A stretch of 64,000 nucleotides of DNA from Wyeomyia smithii (GCF_029784165.1 NC_073696.1:243954892-244018891), one strand, 5' to 3'. Shown: positions 12,105 through 23,087, numbered from the stretch's first letter. The notes: generated from the letters alone by a model not told the origin. Made by a program: numbers and translations.

Positions 12105-12400
12105 ACGACGAGAAAAATTTAAAAATTAAATTCACTGATTTTTCCTTAGACATAACAATAATTTCCCTGATATTTTCAGCACTCAACACAAACAAGCGTA
12201 ACATAGATGAACGCACCTCTAAAATTCCAGTAAAAAAGCATTCGATCGGATATGAAATTAAACATAAGTTGCCTCGTATTAGCCTCTTATGCTAGAAAAA
12301 ATGGATTAAGCAACGTAGCCGTTGTAAAAACAATCGCGTCTCAGTTAAAAAATTTTCGCTGATTGTTTTTCAGTTATCCCTAATATTTCCTGATGAAAAA
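12105..12400. repeat. Dispersed repeat, second copy
   Basis: Diverged copy of the repeat at 4190-4440, with the same landmark order. No coding potential. Confidence 0.5.
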
Positions 12401-12409
12401 AATAATTTA

Positions 12410-14049
12410 CACATGTATTTAATATGATTTAAAATACCTTTAAAGCGTATCTTGACTTTTGTCCCAAATAAATAAAGCACAACTTTAAAGTTTTTGGTAG
12501 TTGCTGGAAACTGAAGCTTATATAATACTTCTATTGCATTAATTAACCATAACAAGTTTTGTTTCAACTAAATCAATAAATGAAAAGTTTCCAAACTTGC
12601 AATCTGCAGTGTATCACAATTGCCTTCCCGGCTAAAGCTTCAAAAGGCTTCTGTTATTATTACAGCGTCAGCCTTGATTTTGCAAAGCTTGTCTGCAGTA
12701 GAAACTGAAGCGTTCAATATTACCGCATTTGCCTTATCGTACTCAACACGCAAGAACAAACAGTATCGATAATCTGCTAAACTGTTCAATGAGGTCAACC
12801 CGGTTTTCTTCGCAGCGGCAGCAGCAGAAACAGTCTTACGTCCTCCATACGATGCACGACGTAAACGATGATAGTAAACTCCGAAAATTGGTGTCATCCG
12901 CTCACCGCCAGTGTGCTAAAGGCCAACGATGGATTGGTTGTCCGGTCCTTTAAAAATAGAATCATGCTCCTACGAAGGGGACCTACCTCGATCGCCGGTA
13001 TCCATCGTGTCGAGGCACGGGTTGCGCAAAACCGCTGCTGGCCCTGCTCCAACTGGAATATCAATTTCGGTGCGGTTGCTAGCTGGCTCCTATATAACCC
13101 ACCAGCGAAAACTAACGGGAAACAAACTCTTTATCGAACTGGTTACCACTCGCACTTATGACCGATTATTAGCTCTTATCACAGTAAAGACACTTTCCGT
13201 ACACTTTCGCCAGGTAAACAATTCGAATCACCAGATTAGTAAATAGTAGCTAGATTCACAATCGGACTGCAAACGGAGAAGAAAATTTGACACCACGACC
13301 TCGTTTTCCTTTGCGTGGTTCTCGCTCGGCTCGTGCAGCACTATTCAGCATAAATAGCCACCAGAGAAAGAGCGAAATCGAACATGGCGGCGTCCGGATT
13401 TTTATGCTCACAAGACGGGATTTGACGTTCCGTGGCACCGACGGCTGTCAAAATTGCAACACATCCAGCAGCACAACCAGTGAGTGAGCAAGCAAATGTC
13501 TGGCTGCCTAGAGAGCGTCGTCGACGATTTGGGTCGATGAACTGCTCCTGACTTGAAGCAGGAAATGATAATCCTCGCGTTTGGTTGTTCCCACTGGAGC
13601 AACAAATAATTCAATGCTTACAATTTGCTACGCGGACGTTTGGCTGTACAAGGCACGCAAAATTAAGCAATTCAGCCACTTTTTTCTAGAAGAATACTTT
13701 CACACAAAATTGAACCATTCACAACACAACACAGAACCGAACGAACTGTTGTGTTTCTTTCGTGCACCGACAGGGCAAACCGAGAGCCGGTAGCAAATTC
13801 AAGTCTAAGAGTGCTCGACTAGAAAGTGCTCGATTGTTAATAATGAAACACCACGGCGTAATTATTTTGCGCAACCGGAAGAAAAAGGGCTACAAGGTAT
13901 TTTTATTTAAATTGTGAATGTGACAAGGTGCTTCAAGTTATTCTTCTTTTCATTTGAAACTGCCCTCATGCAACATTTTAACTTTCGGCACGATGCTTGC
14001 CAGTGTTTCCAAAAATATTTAATAAAAATAATATCAATATCTTGGGTTT
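12410..14049. other. Non-coding or unrecognised interval
   Basis: No conserved protein was recognised. The middle part (about 12640-13800) is more GC-balanced and has overlapping short frames on both strands, including an alanine-containing 85-aa minus frame at 12640-12897 that matches nothing I know. A TATATAA at about 13091 could be a core promoter, but no gene follows it. Confidence 0.4.
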
Positions 14050-14270
14050 TTCATTTTCTGGTTTTCAATTATTATTAATTCATTCGATAATGGTTGCTCA
14101 TTGGATTGAATTGGGTTGTTTAACTATATTAGTTTTCTATTCAGATCTGAAAGATCTGCATTTTCTAGGTAAAACGTGATTTAAAATTCTATCGTTTTTC
14201 TTCGCTTTTTTAATTACGATTTAAAACTGCTCGAAATCTGCGGAAATCGCTACAATGACAGTTCGCCCAC
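14050..14270. repeat. Arm of a dispersed foldback family
   Basis: It contains GGGTTGTTTAACTATATT, AAAACGTGATTTAAAA and CTGCTCGAA...GCTACAATGACAG. Related arms occur at 21541-21729, 31740-31917 (partner 32443-32600) and 33975-34126 (partner 34497-34600). No coding capacity. Confidence 0.6.
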
Positions 14271-14805
14271 ATACTTAGACTTAGCAATACTCAGAGGGAG
14301 AGATATGCGAAGAAAGTGTTGTGAGCCAAACGAACATGTCAAAATTCGAGCCAAACGAACAAGACAGGTAACACCACATACATAAGAGTATGTATAAGTA
14401 TGTGGTAACACATTGAAAGGTATTGCAATAAGGTTCAATGAAGAATATATTTATTTTTACACGTTTTTCATGTTTTATTGCTAAAACGTGAATTGAGAAT
14501 GCTCCAAAGTGCCTTCATCACAGTGATTTTTACCTGGTGGTTCACAAACCCTTTGTATAATCTACAGATTAATGATGAAAGTATAGAAAATCAAACATAA
14601 ACATAAAATTTAACACCTTCACGGTTTCAGTGATGCACTTTATTATTCCCCAGGACTTCCACCGTCACCATCAGTTATACGACCGAATAAAAAAGTTAGT
14701 GAACATTGCGCTGTGAGAAGAGATCTGATACCTCTGATGTGTGAAACCTAGTTGCCAAATCAGCGGTTTTTTCATCGCTTATCTCTCCCTCTGAGGGTCT
14801 CTACC

Positions 14806-15144
14806 AGGGGGAATCTATCTGTCAAATATCGTGTAACCGTGACCAGCATATTTGGCAACAAGGCGTCTTGTTGTTTGGGTTTTTGTCGTTTTGATTGGAG
14901 TAAAATTCAGTAGAATTGTAACGTTCTTTTTAAACAAAACTCTAGAAATCGCGGAAAACTTTTATTAATACTGCCTTGCGTAGTGAAATTTGGTGGCAGC
15001 AGCCTGCAATTAGCTGAAAATCATGAACTTTCCTCGCCACACAGGAAATCTTTTAAACGTCATGGACCAACAAACTTCATGGACCAGAGTTGATCTGCGA
15101 TAACGCACATATATATGAATTTTGACAGCAGTAAATCCCCCCTG
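14806..15144. mobile_element. hAT-like MITE, 339 bp, 8-bp target duplication
   Basis: The element begins CAGGGGGAATCTATCTGTC and ends ATCCCCCCTG, with GTCTCTAC on both sides (14798-14805 and 15145-15152). CAGGG termini with an 8-bp duplication are typical of hAT elements. A second copy is at 22144-22444. Confidence 0.85.
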
Positions 15145-15169
15145 GTCTCTACTTAGACTAGAGTGCCTA

Positions 15170-15530
15170 CACATACATAAGACATACGTAACACTGGCGT
15201 TTTTTTCTGGTACACGTTGCCCCATAGTACTCCGTACCTCGCCCTGTCAAACTGCTCGATATATAATGAACCAAATGAATTTATCTTTTTCTCGGCCTTA
15301 TCGAGCCCCAAAGAAAATCCCATAAGGAACTGTCAAAAAGTTATTTACAAAATCAATGCAGCATTTTTCGAGTTGGAACGAGACAAATGCAGGGCTGCGC
15401 AGGTACACTGCCTTCAAAAACAGCTCAAACAGAGGTTTTTTTACAGGGGTTGGTACTTTCGAGTAGTTCATTTTGTACCAACTTTTTTGGAAGATTTCTT
15501 CCTGAGTGTTACGTATGTCTTATGTATGTG
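15170..15530. mobile_element. 361-bp MITE with 7-bp target duplication (copy 1)
   Basis: The TIRs begin CACATACATAAGACATACGT and the right end is the reverse complement. GTGCCTA flanks both ends (15163-15169 and 15531-15537). One of six copies in the window: 15170, 15640, 16150, 21730, 34127 and 35336. Confidence 0.85.
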
Positions 15531-15639
15531 GTGCCTATATAAAACTAGAGTTTCGCCATGTCATCCAAAGTAACGCTGGTAACACTGAACATCCTTTCTC
15601 TTTTCATCACACGTGTTTAATAGGTTGCTTGCACAATTG

Positions 15640-15993
15640 GAATGACACTGACACTGGCGATTTTTTTTTGGTACTCTTTGCCCCACATCACCCGGTACCA
15701 ACACCAGTTTGAACTGCTCGACGAAAATGAACGGAATGAATTTTCTTCATAGCGGCTCTACTCGAGCCCTCAACAAAATCCCTTACGAAACTGTCAAAAA
15801 GTTGTTTACAAAATCAATGCTGCATGTTTCGAGTGGGAACGAGACAAATGCAGGGCTGCGCAGGTACACAATCTCCATGAACTACTCAAACAGAGGTTTT
15901 TTTTACAGAGGTTGGTACTTTCGAGTAGTTCATTTTGTACCAACCTTTTTGGAAGATTTCTTCCTAAGTGTTACGTATGTCTTATGTATCTGG
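15640..15993. mobile_element. Diverged copy of the 7-bp-duplication MITE (copy 2)
   Basis: It belongs to a second subfamily that has TACTCTTTGCCCCACATC in place of ACACGTTGCCCCATAGTA. The left TIR is mutated, and the right end reads GTCTTATGTATCTGG. It lies about 100 bp from copy 1. Confidence 0.65.
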
Positions 15994-16149
15994 TAATGAT
16001 AAAATGGGTTTTTTAGCTATTTACGTATTTCTGATATTTTCGAATTTTGTAACATCTTTAAAAACCCGAAGGACAACGAAATAAAATTTTTGAAAATCAA
16101 GTTTTGCTTAGATAATGCAGTTCTATCAGATGATACTAAAGAGTGATAC

Positions 16150-16509
16150 CACATACATAAGACATACGTAACACTCAGGAATAAATCTTCCAAAAAAGTT
16201 GGTACAAAATGAACTACTCGAAAGTACCAACCCCTGTAAAAAAACCTCTGTTTGAGTTGTTTTTGAAGGCAGTGTACCTGCGCAGCCCTGCATTTGTCCC
16301 GTTCCTACTCGAAAAATGCTGCATTGATTTTGTAAATAACTTTTTGACAGTTCCTTATGGGATTTTCTTTGGGGTTCGATAAGGCCGAGAAAGGATAAAT
16401 TCATTTGGTTCATTATATATCGAGCAGTTTGACAGGGCGAGGTACGGAGTACTATGGGGCAACGTGCACCAGAAAAAAACGCCAGTGTTACGTATGTCTT
16501 ATGTATGTG
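16150..16509. mobile_element. MITE of the 7-bp-duplication family (copy 3, inverted)
   Basis: Both TIRs are intact and the orientation is opposite to copy 1. The flanks (GTGATAC and CAGCTAC) do not match, so the duplication has decayed or the ends have been rearranged. Confidence 0.8.
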
Positions 16510-17092
16510 CAGCTACCCAATTAACATTGTTTGGTATACTTATCTCGATTTGCTTACATTTGTTATTTACAACCTTTAGACATGTTGCTCGTGAATAGAT
16601 TCAAAAATATGAGTTGGTTTTGTTCTGATTCATTTCCTGTATTTTCCACGTTTTCGCTTCGTTTTTCGTTAGAGTACAGTGAATGAATTTATGCTACCTG
16701 TCCTGTTGCTGCTGTCGTCTGTTTTTTTTCTTATCAGAAAGCATAAACGTCAAAGTATGTGTTTGTGTACAGGAATTCTTTTGAACGATTTCTTATAAAT
16801 TATCTATAGTTATTTGATTCCACCTGAATTGACGTGAAAATCCACCTTCAGTTAAACATTTGTTTTTGCTAACACTATGACTACAAATGCATGTGAATTT
16901 CATCGTGAAGTTTGTGCAACTAATTAAATTAATCGATTATGTAAGCTGATAGCGCTGTACACGGCTATACACAAAAGATAAAGGACAGCTGGCCGCACCC
17001 GGGCTACACAGGTATTTACCTTAAACAAAAAAAAATATATGTGAATTATTATGGGGAACTTTTCTGTCATTACTTAGCCCACCAAACGAAAA
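16510..17092. other. Upstream region of the brn gene
   Basis: AT-rich, with no coding sequence recognised. A pyrimidine-rich tract followed by ACTTAG ends about 15 bp before the start codon. It could be the acceptor of a 5'-UTR intron. No certain TATA or initiator was identified. Confidence 0.35.
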
Positions 17093-18361
17093 ATGTTGCC
17101 GCGAATTTGCATCAAGTTCAAATTGAAATATATTGTCTCGGTGGCACTGGCGGTTCTAATGCTGGAGTACTTTGGTGCGTTCACCCACATGTTCGAGGCT
17201 GATTTTGAACGAACCTTCAGCTACCCTATGGAGGGTGACATTCTGTCCAATGTGTACCAACTGCGGCATCGGCAGCGCCCAGCCGTGGACCCAATCAATA
17301 CATATAACTATAGCTTCATCAGCGATTGCCAGCACAAGTGCAAGGAGGACGATCGGATGATTGCTCCGCGGTTGGTGCTAATTATTAAATCCGCTATGGA
17401 AAATTTTGACCGCCGGGTGGCAATCCGTAAGAGCTGGGGATGGGAGAAGCGTTTCTCGGATGTGAAGATTAGGACAGTTTTTCTGCTGGGGCGTCCGGCG
17501 GAACCTAATCGGCAACTGCAATCGTTGATTGATTTGGAGTACGCAAACTACCGAGATCTGGTACAGGCGGATTTCGTCGATGCTTATTTCAATAATACTA
17601 TTAAAACAATGATGGGCTTCCGATGGGCTGTTGCCCACTGTCCCCGTGCCAAGTTCTACATGTTCGCCGATGATGATTTTTATATTTCAACGAAAAATTT
17701 GCTCAAATACGTCCGGAATCCGGTCAACTATCCGGAGTATCTGGAGGAAACGGATGAGGCCCTGCGCAAATTGGCACGCCGTTTGAGTCAAACAACGAGT
17801 AACAACAACAGTTCACAAATACAGGAAGCAGCAGGAAATTCTTCGGAAAAAGTACCGCCGCATGGACGACGCTCGAAGCGACAGATTTTGAACATGGACA
17901 TGGAACTACCCAATGATGTCAAATTGTTTTCGGGTTTTGTGTTCCGATCGGCGCCTCATCGGCATCGCAGCAGTAAGTGGTACGTGTCCCTAAAAGAGTA
18001 TCCGTGGGATATGTGGCCTACATACGTGACTGCTGGAGCGTTTCTCTTGTCCCATGAAGCGCTGTTTGAGATGTATTATGTCAGCATGTACACGAGGCAC
18101 TTTAGGTATGATTTATCTGCGTCTGTATGTAACGAACGTAAAATTTCCACCTCTTCTCCAAACAGATTCGACGATATCTATTTGGGAATCGTGGCTCTCA
18201 AGGCCGGAATAGAACCGTTACACTCGGAGGAGTTCTATTTCCACAAGGCACCTTTCTTGGGTCCACAAAGTTATAAGTATGTTCTGGCCAGCCACGGATA
18301 CGACGATCCGGAGGAGTTGGTGAAAATTTGGAACGAAGTCCGGGCAGCCGGTTATGCCTGA
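17093..18361 (+). CDS. brn: Beta-1,3-glycosyltransferase, brainiac orthologue (GT31)
   Basis: A Golgi type II membrane enzyme of family GT31. Drosophila Brainiac adds GlcNAc to mannosyl-glucosylceramide in arthro-series glycolipid synthesis. The coding sequence is best read as 17093-18105 joined to 18166-18361 (402 aa). The 60-bp intron (GTATGA...AACAG) has no stop and keeps frame, so a single open frame also exists. Splicing restores HFR-FDDIYLGIVALKAGI, as in flies. There is a short cytosolic N-terminus and a membrane anchor at about residues 13-28. Motifs are RKSWGWEKRFSDV (112-124), the metal-binding DDD (193-195, FADDDFYI), KWYVSLKEYPWDMWP and YVTAGAFLLS. Residues about 210-285 form an insert, rich in N, S and R, between DDD and the next conserved block that is longer than in Drosophila. 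The N-terminus starts at the first Met before the anchor. Identification is firm; the exact acceptor substrate is inferred. Confidence 0.95.
   Translation: MLPRICIKFKLKYIVSVALAVLMLEYFGAFTHMFEADFERTFSYPMEGDILSNVYQLRHRQRPAVDPINTYNYSFISDCQHKCKEDDRMIAPRLVLIIKSAMENFDRRVAIRKSWGWEKRFSDVKIRTVFLLGRPAEPNRQLQSLIDLEYANYRDLVQADFVDAYFNNTIKTMMGFRWAVAHCPRAKFYMFADDDFYISTKNLLKYVRNPVNYPEYLEETDEALRKLARRLSQTTSNNNSSQIQEAAGNSSEKVPPHGRRSKRQILNMDMELPNDVKLFSGFVFRSAPHRHRSSKWYVSLKEYPWDMWPTYVTAGAFLLSHEALFEMYYVSMYTRHFRYDLSASVCNERKISTSSPNRFDDIYLGIVALKAGIEPLHSEEFYFHKAPFLGPQSYKYVLASHGYDDPEELVKIWNEVRAAGYA
18106..18165 (+). other. brn: In-frame, stop-free 60-bp intron of brn
   Basis: The donor AG|GTATGA and acceptor AACAG|A fit the insect consensus. 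The length is 20 codons with no stop. Without splicing, 20 residues would be placed inside the conserved HFR-FDD block near the C-terminus. Confidence 0.8.
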
Positions 18362-18732
18362 ACGAAATTACATATACCAAATCAATGAGCTGTGAATCAC
18401 AACCCCACAAGTGGTAGCAAATTGACACTAACCGTACGAACCGCGACAGTCGCGTTACCCCTGTTACAGGCAGAGTCCAACGAACATCAGATCAATTTTG
18501 CATTGATATAAAACTTTTTTGATAGCGTTTTCTTTGCATTTATGATAGTATAACTGCATCGTAGAGTTCATCATAGAAGTCAAATTCTGTTGTGATTAGA
18601 TCTTCGAAAGTCGGCTAAAGACTTTAATTAGACTGATGCGTGATAAGCGGATAAAACAACGGAGACATTTATAAAGTTCCACTAGAATAGTAGATCTTAT
18701 GTAAATTTACCAAAAACTACCTAAAAGTTACA

Positions 18733-18738
18733 TTTATT
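18733..18738 (-). terminator. Polyadenylation signal of the SSNA1-like gene
   Basis: AATAAA on the minus strand, about 90 nt beyond the stop codon. The interval 18362-18827 otherwise holds only the 3' UTRs of two tail-to-tail genes. Confidence 0.55.
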
Positions 18739-18827
18739 CGTGCCTATTTTTTCACTTATCAGGTAGTTTACTTACAATTAATTTATCAGACCATAAAACG
18801 AATCATTTCAAACGTAAAGCAAAACAA

Positions 18828-19154
18828 TCAGTGTTCTTTCTTCTGCTCACTTTTAGCATCGGCTTGCACTGACATCAGCAAAACGGACATCGTGTCCACT
18901 ATTTTGTTGTATCCGCTCTCGGCTTCGCCTAGTTTACTTTCCTGTTCGTGTAGTTCCTGTCGGTTAGTTTCCAGCTGCTGATCGAGGACGACTAGCTGCT
19001 TTCGGAGCCGCTCTATTTCTTTCTCCAGCGTTTTTCGTTCCTGCATTTGAAGCGCTATCTTGTCCGTCAGCTTCTGGCGCTTCTCGCGCAGACAACCGAT
19101 CCATTTTACCATTTCCTGGTTTTGGGTTTGCAATCGTGCAGCCGCCTCGAACAT
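18828..19154 (-). CDS. SSNA1: SSNA1-like microtubule/centrosome coiled-coil protein
   Basis: A 108-aa single-exon frame predicted to be almost entirely coiled coil. The order LQTQNQEMVKWI, LREKRQKLTDKI, heptads, then ESGYNKIVDTMSVLLMSVQ matches the family SSNA1/DIP13 (about 105-120 aa): LQxYNxELVKxI, LxxKRExL, and AETEAxYxKILESSxxLL. These proteins self-assemble into fibrils at centrosomes, basal bodies and axons and can branch microtubules. The start is the first Met before the conserved helix; the N-terminus MFEAAARL corresponds to the short family N-terminus. It is tail to tail with brn. The assignment rests on pattern and length. Confidence 0.8.
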   Translation of the reverse strand: MFEAAARLQTQNQEMVKWIGCLREKRQKLTDKIALQMQERKTLEKEIERLRKQLVVLDQQLETNRQELHEQESKLGEAESGYNKIVDTMSVLLMSVQADAKSEQKKEH

Positions 19155-19608
19155 GCTGGCAGGTTATTCCGTTATTTGTATAAAAATAAAAGTGGAATTA
19201 CCAAATTCACTGAATGTTGTTAACGATCAGGCAAAATTTTTGTTCATTTGTAATAAAAATTAGGCGCATAAACAAAACACAGTTAATTTCGACACTGAAA
19301 AAACTGCGCACGCTCGATCCAAGTGTTTCATCAATTGAATATGAAAATGACTCCGCATTGTTCTTTGAAGAATTTTTTTATCGAATTCAATCATTTTTCA
19401 CTTTCGTTTCAAGTTGTCGCACACATCAACTTACATCCATGAGCCGCACTTCATTTACGTATGATTCCAGCATCCCTTTCAAGTGAATTGCACTTGAATC
19501 TGCCCCACTGTTCCATCACAGTCATTATCATGTGCGAAACACTTTCGGTTGATTTGTTTTGTTTTTATGTGTCAAATGAAGTGCCGTTTGTGCTGAAAAG
19601 TAGAAAAA

Positions 19609-19885
19609 TGGCGACAGATGAAAGGTCAGCGATTGTCATACAGCTTAGAAGCTCGACGATTTTCCGGACTAAATTTGTAAATGTTTGCAAGGTAAGTTAT
19701 TTATGTCACGTAAAAGAATCCAATTCTAATCTTATTTCGTTCTTCTAGCACAAGATCACAGAGATTCTGATGAAAGCATCTTTACGCTAGAGGCAAGTAT
19801 TTGTTTACTTGAACATTAATTAATACAATTGAATTTATTAAATTTTTTGTTTGCTTTACAGGCTTCTTCAACAGAGAAGTAAAGT
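19609..19885 (+). CDS. Possible small spliced gene, unrecognised
   Basis: A start in good context (GAAAAATGGCG) opens MATDERSAIVIQLRS..., running to a consensus donor TGCAAG|GTAAGT at about 19691. A consensus acceptor TTCTAG is at about 19749. Joined in frame, this gives about 41 aa ending MKASLR. In another frame the same second exon reads DSDESIFTLE and, across a possible GC-AG intron (GAG|GCAAGT to TTACAG), ends EASSTEK and stop, which looks more protein-like but cannot be joined to the first exon without a stop. AATAAA occurs at about 19937. It could be a small gene, a pseudogene or chance. It is divergent from the SSNA1-like gene. Confidence 0.25.
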
Positions 19886-20073
19886 TTATATTTGATGATG
19901 AATTATTATAGATTAAATTAAATTTTAAGTTTTATAAATAAAACAAAGGTTGTATTATATGCAAAAATTTCCATGTAAAAGTGTTTTCATTTTGAAACCG
20001 AATAAAAATCATTCGAAGCTCGGTAAACATTCATTTGAGATTCAAAATCCAAACACTTTATGTCTATATGTCA

Positions 20074-20380
20074 TAACACGAGAATTGAAAGTGTTTTCCT
20101 TTTGGAAATGAGGTGTTGCACAATAAATAATTCTAGTGTTTCGCATATGAATTCTATGTGTTTTGACCAGTAGGGCGAAATCAAGTGCAAAACACTTTAT
20201 AATGTCGTGTCGATTTCTTTGAGAGTAACACGAGAATTGAAAGTGTTTTCCTTTTGGAAATGAGGTGTTGCACAATAAATAATTCTAAAGTGTTTCGCAT
20301 ATGAATTCTATGTGTTTTGACCAGTAGGGCGAAATCAAGTGCAAAACACTTTATAATGTCGTGTCGATTTCTTTGAGAGT
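20074..20380. repeat. Tandem duplication, two units of about 152 bp
   Basis: Units 20074-20225 and 20226-20380 are nearly identical, each starting TAACACGAGAATTGAAAGTG and carrying the inverted pair GAAAGTGTTTT and AAAACACTTTA. A partial further copy precedes them near 20041. It abuts the hAT-like MITE at 20386. No gene. Confidence 0.8.
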
Positions 20381-20385
20381 AAATC

Positions 20386-21061
20386 TAGGGATGGGAAACC
20401 TATCGATAATTATCGATAATATCGATAGTTGCCGGCTATCGATAGAATCGTTAAGCTTTCAGCGTTATCGATAGTTATTGATAATTCTCTCGCGGTGGCA
20501 TCAGCTAGCTAGGCATCTCTATTTTATTTGCTTTGCTCCGTTAGGAGCTAACATCACTGCGGATCCGCAATTTGCGGGCCCCATTGACAGATGCTATGTT
20601 ATGCGTATGAAAAGTTGCGGTGATATGCTATATCGTTTACACACACGCTGAGATGTTAGTCCTCGAAACATGGCGGGATGCCAGCTAGCTGGGTGGCATG
20701 CATACTCCACAATGATGCCAGAACTGAAAACAATAAATTGACCTTGCTAGTGTTGAAAGACACTTTGATGCTTGTTCGCTCTCACACGAAATCCTCTTTA
20801 AAATTGTTAGAAAATTGGAAGATAATCATTTTCGCTTACTTTAACTCATACGGACAACGGCGAAATTTCGCATAAGTGTGAACGATGTGTGCGAATAAAC
20901 TATCAAATATTGTTCCTGTCCACAACGGAAGCAACATTTTGTTGTTTTTCTGCATCTGCTTCTAGCTGTCAAACTATCGATAATTATCGGTAGTTATCGA
21001 TAGAATTGGGAAATTATCGATAATTATCGATAGCGGTTTTAGTCGATATTTCTCATCCCTA
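20386..21061. mobile_element. hAT-like non-autonomous element with nine TATCGATA motifs
   Basis: The ends are TAGGGATG and CATCCCTA, flanked by the perfect 8-bp duplication AGTAAATC (20378-20385 and 21062-21069). TATCGATA occurs at 20401, 20411, 20420, 20437 and 20466 near the left end, and at 20975, 20995, 21015 and 21025 near the right end. The centre has none and no transposase. TATCGATA is also the binding site of the insect factor DREF, whose protein is hAT-derived. Confidence 0.9.
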
Positions 21062-21069
21062 AGTAAATC

Positions 21070-21540
21070 GACGAAAGGGTCAATTTTCTGTACCCCTTTG
21101 GCATCACGCCATGTTTCAAGGGCTAATATCTCAACATATGTAAAAACGAGATAGCATATCACCGCTTCTTTTTATACATCTTCATCTTACTGATGACAGC
21201 GGGCACAAATTAATTTGAGCCCAGGACATGAGTTCATTGTCATTCACTGTTACTCGGTATAGGGATGCCAATGGCTCGATTTTCTGTAACCGTTTACCTT
21301 TCTCTGAGAAAAGTTCAGCATTTACTATGAAAATCATGAAAATCGAAACTCTTAATGAAACCCAACGACTGACATTAAATTCACTTTTTTCAGAGATTAC
21401 AGAATCGATTCTAATGTCAAATGCAAAGTCTAGGTTTTCCATAAATCCAATTCATACAGCGGTTAGTCAGAATAAAAACTTTGAATTACTGTAACTTTGC
21501 CAAACATTGCTCGATTTCAATAATTTGTCCTCCACATTTG
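21070..21540. other. Non-coding interval
   Basis: No recognised gene. The short opposing frames at 21182-21494 are shadows of each other and match no family. Confidence 0.4.
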
Positions 21541-21729
21541 TGGCCAGAAAATGAGATTTTTAAAGTTTCCCAACTAATGGTGTTCCAATTGGCTTTAGCT
21601 ATATCAGTTTTCATCTGTAAGAGTTGCATTTTCTAAGCAAAACTGATTTTCAAAAATTTTCTATCGCTGTTCTTCAATTTTTAAATCACGAATTAAAACT
21701 GCTCGAATTCGCTACAATGACAGTGCCCA
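21541..21729. repeat. Foldback-family arm
   Basis: Shares GCTATATCAGTTTTC, AAAACTGATTTTCAAAA and AAACTGCTCGAATTCGCTACA with the arms at 14050, 31740 and 33975. A MITE of the 7-bp-duplication family follows it directly. Confidence 0.6.
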
Positions 21730-22079
21730 CACATACATAAGACATACGTAACACTGGCGTTTTTTTTTCTGGTACACGTTGCCCCATAGTACTCCGCACC
21801 TCGCCCTGTCAAACTTCTCGATAAATAATGAACCAAATGAATTTTCTTTTTCTCGGCCTTATCCAGCCCTAAAGAAAATCCCATAAGTAACTGTCAAAAA
21901 GTTATTTACAGAATCAATGCAGCATTTTTCGAGTAGGAACGGGACAAATGCAGGGCTGCGCAGGTACACTGCTTCCAAAAACAACTCAAACTGTGATTTT
22001 ATTCAGGGTGTGGTACCATTCGAGTAGTTCATTTTGTACCAACTTTCTTTCTTTCTGAGTGTTACGTATGTCTTATGTA
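21730..22079. mobile_element. MITE of the 7-bp-duplication family (copy 4, right end truncated)
   Basis: The left TIR is intact. The right TIR stops at CTTATGTA, where the TA serves as the target duplication of the next element. Confidence 0.75.
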
Positions 22080-22143
22080 CAGTCGTCGTTCGCTAACTGC
22101 AACATGTTTACATTGCAGTTATCGAATGCCGTTCGATAACTGC

Positions 22144-22444
22144 CAGGGGGGATCTATCTGTCAAAAATCGTGTAACCAACATATTCGGCAACATGGTGTT
22201 TGTTTTGGTTTTTGTTCCTTTTGGTCATGAAGTTGATCGATGTGAAATATTATAGAATTGGAATGTTTTTCATCAAAACTCGAGAAACCGCGGAAAACTT
22301 TCATGAATGTTGTTTAGCTATTCACATTTTTCCCCCATTATTGTTCATAGTTACAAACATCATGGACCAACAAACGTCATGGACCAGAGTTGATCTGCGA
22401 TAACACACACATACATGAAATTTGACAGCAGTGAATCCCCTCTG
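22144..22444. mobile_element. hAT-like MITE, 301 bp, 8-bp target duplication
   Basis: Second copy of the family at 14806-15144. It begins CAGGGGGGATCTATCTGTC, ends AATCCCCTCTG, and ATAACTGC flanks both sides (22136-22143 and 22445-22452). It is nested in the left end of the pogo-like element. Confidence 0.85.
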
Positions 22445-23087
22445 ATAACTGCAACCTTTGACACATGCCAAAATTTAGAGGGGGGTCCGTCACTACCATT
22501 TCTGTTTTGATGATGTCGAAATGTATTTTGAAGTAGAATACTTCTCTCAGGAAGTTCGGCTACATAGGGATGTGAAATGAAAATCTAAAACCGAAAAAAG
22601 TGAAAAATATGTCCAATTTCAAATGCTAATAAATCGGTTAGAATTCGATGGATTTCCTTCGTTCTTGCAGCAATAGATTGGAAAATCTTCTAAGATTCTT
22701 CCCAAAATAAGATAATTGTAATTTTATTATTCACACTATTGTAACATTGAAAATAGTCAAGCCTTGTCAAAACGAAAAATTCGACCTCTGATTGGTCGTT
22801 ATATGCTTGCTTCCCAAGCACGGTCGACAGAATCATATACCTTGCAATTGAAAACATGCTATTTGGCCTATATGAGAGCCTGTTTCAGCCGGAGCCGCTC
22901 ATAATAGTTCTAGACAGCGACAACAGCAGTCGTCCTTCCTTAGCAGCAGCACTAGCCCTGTGGTTGGTCACCACGTCTCAGGAGCAGCGCGGTTTTTCTC
23001 AGCGTGTGCCGCCAGACAGCCATTATTCCCCCCGTGTTGGGGCAGCATGATAATTGCCATCAGGAAATCCAATTTCGGAAATCAAAA

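Noticed and set aside
12640..12897. 85-aa minus frame with an alanine run
   Set aside because: No start context, no domain, and no conserved partner; equal-quality frames lie on the other strand.
14367..14410. Short palindrome around CCACATACATAAGAGTATG
   Set aside because: It resembles the TIR of the 7-bp-duplication MITE but is too short and imperfect to call a separate element.
15217..15573. 118-aa and similar frames in the MITEs at 15-16 kb and 34 kb
   Set aside because: They run across TIRs of non-coding MITEs and recur only because the MITE recurs.
22856..23050. 64-aa frame (MLFGLYESLFQPEPL...) present in copies A, B and D
   Set aside because: It begins upstream of and includes the TATA box, so any transcript from that promoter would lack its start. 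Similarity between copies reflects DNA homology. No domain recognised.
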